Positions 15,119-15,524 of a DNA stretch of 15,524 bases are shown piece after piece. Under the pieces are notes generated by a model, which was given only the letters and a program-made list of their open reading frames with translations, was not told the DNA's origin and did not search any database. A program made the position numbers and the translations under genes. Numbering within the stretch: the first letter of the stretch is position 1; each line of letters opens with the position of its first letter. Source of the stretch: Coriobacteriia bacterium. GTDB lineage: Bacteria; Actinomycetota; Coriobacteriia; Coriobacteriales; QAMH01. The stretch is from NCBI GenBank assembly GCA_900758075.1, contig CAAEQF010000205.1:1-15524 (forward strand), in the 5' to 3' direction.

Positions 15119-15524
15119 ATGGACGAGAACAACGAGCAGAAGATTCTGGTAGTCGACGACGAGCCGTCTATCACGGACTTCGTGAGCTACAACCTCTCCA
15201 AAGAAGGCTACGAGGTGGACATCGCCAATGCGGGCGACACCGCCGTCGAGATGGCACTCGGCAAGGAATACGACCTGGTCATCCTCGACGTCATGCTCCC
15301 CGGCATCGACGGCTACGAGGTATGCCGGCGCATCCGCACCAAGAGCAACGTGCCGGTGTTGTTCCTTTCCGCCCGCGACACCGAGCTTGACAAGGTCGTC
15401 GGGCTCGAGCTGGGCGGCGACGACTACCTGGCCAAGCCGTTTGGCATCCGCGAGCTTCTTGCCCGCGTGCACGCATTGCTGCGCCGCGCGCCCCAAGGTG
15501 GCGCCGAGGCGGTCGAGGGCGCGC
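15119..15524 (+). CDS. Response regulator, OmpR/PhoB type (C-terminus outside window)
   Basis: The first 135 codons are present; the gene runs off the right edge. The receiver domain is complete: KILVVDDEPSI places the acidic pair Asp13/Asp14, LVILDVMLPGIDG places phospho-accepting Asp57, LFLSARD gives Ser84 and YLAKPF gives Lys106. GLELGGDDYLAKPFGIRELLARVHALLRR is characteristic of OmpR/PhoB regulators, so a winged-helix DNA-binding domain is expected beyond the edge. The ATG follows GGAAGGGG five bases upstream. It is divergent from coaX and the histidine kinase at 13246-14193, the likely phosphodonor. Confidence 0.93.
   Translation, partial: MDENNEQKILVVDDEPSITDFVSYNLSKEGYEVDIANAGDTAVEMALGKEYDLVILDVMLPGIDGYEVCRRIRTKSNVPVLFLSARDTELDKVVGLELGGDDYLAKPFGIRELLARVHALLRRAPQGGAEAVEGA

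Overview
This window looks like chromosomal DNA of a high-G+C Gram-positive anaerobe. Coriobacteriia (Collinsella/Olsenella/Atopobium relatives) is my best guess. The clue is a secreted protein built from roughly 70-residue repeats containing GLQRYW, a cell-wall-binding repeat I associate with that class. Strong GGAGG-type ribosome binding sites and tight gene packing fit too. The assignment is inference from family knowledge, not from a search.

Layout. Positions 1-931 (minus) hold the N-terminal part of the repeat-bearing secreted protein; its end lies outside the window. Positions 1114-8373 (minus) are a polysaccharide operon transcribed in the order rfbA, a large tandem glycosyltransferase, rfbC, glf, DUF2142 membrane protein. 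A divergent gene at 8521-9516 (plus) encodes a GlfT2-like glycosyltransferase. It converges, with only 3 bases between stop codons, on an ABC exporter pair (wzm then wzt, minus, 9520-11081). A small ACT-domain protein follows (11187-11465, minus). Positions 11620-13234 (plus) hold a HipB/HipA-type module with an AT-rich control region carrying three similar near-palindromes exactly 39 bp apart. It converges on a minus-strand pair, coaX then a histidine kinase without membrane segments (13246-14967). A divergent OmpR/PhoB-type response regulator (15119 onward) is cut by the window end.

How the genes may work together. RfbA and RfbC belong to dTDP-L-rhamnose synthesis, and Glf makes UDP-galactofuranose. 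The GlfT2-like enzyme and the tandem GT2 protein could assemble a rhamnose/galactofuranose-containing glycan. Wzm/Wzt would export it and the DUF2142 protein could act at the membrane. Wzt is short and lacks the C-terminal glycan-binding domain, as in galactan exporters of the Klebsiella O2a type. rfbB and rfbD are not in the window. The kinase and response regulator are probably a two-component pair, with the pantothenate kinase gene sharing the kinase transcript.

No tRNA, rRNA, CRISPR array or insertion sequence was seen. No gene-free stretch exceeds 300 bases; the longest (11466-11727) is the control region in front of hipB. The most notable unexplained structure is the 39-bp-periodic operator-like array before hipB. 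Base composition is mosaic: hipBA and the tandem glycosyltransferase are clearly more AT-rich than their neighbours.
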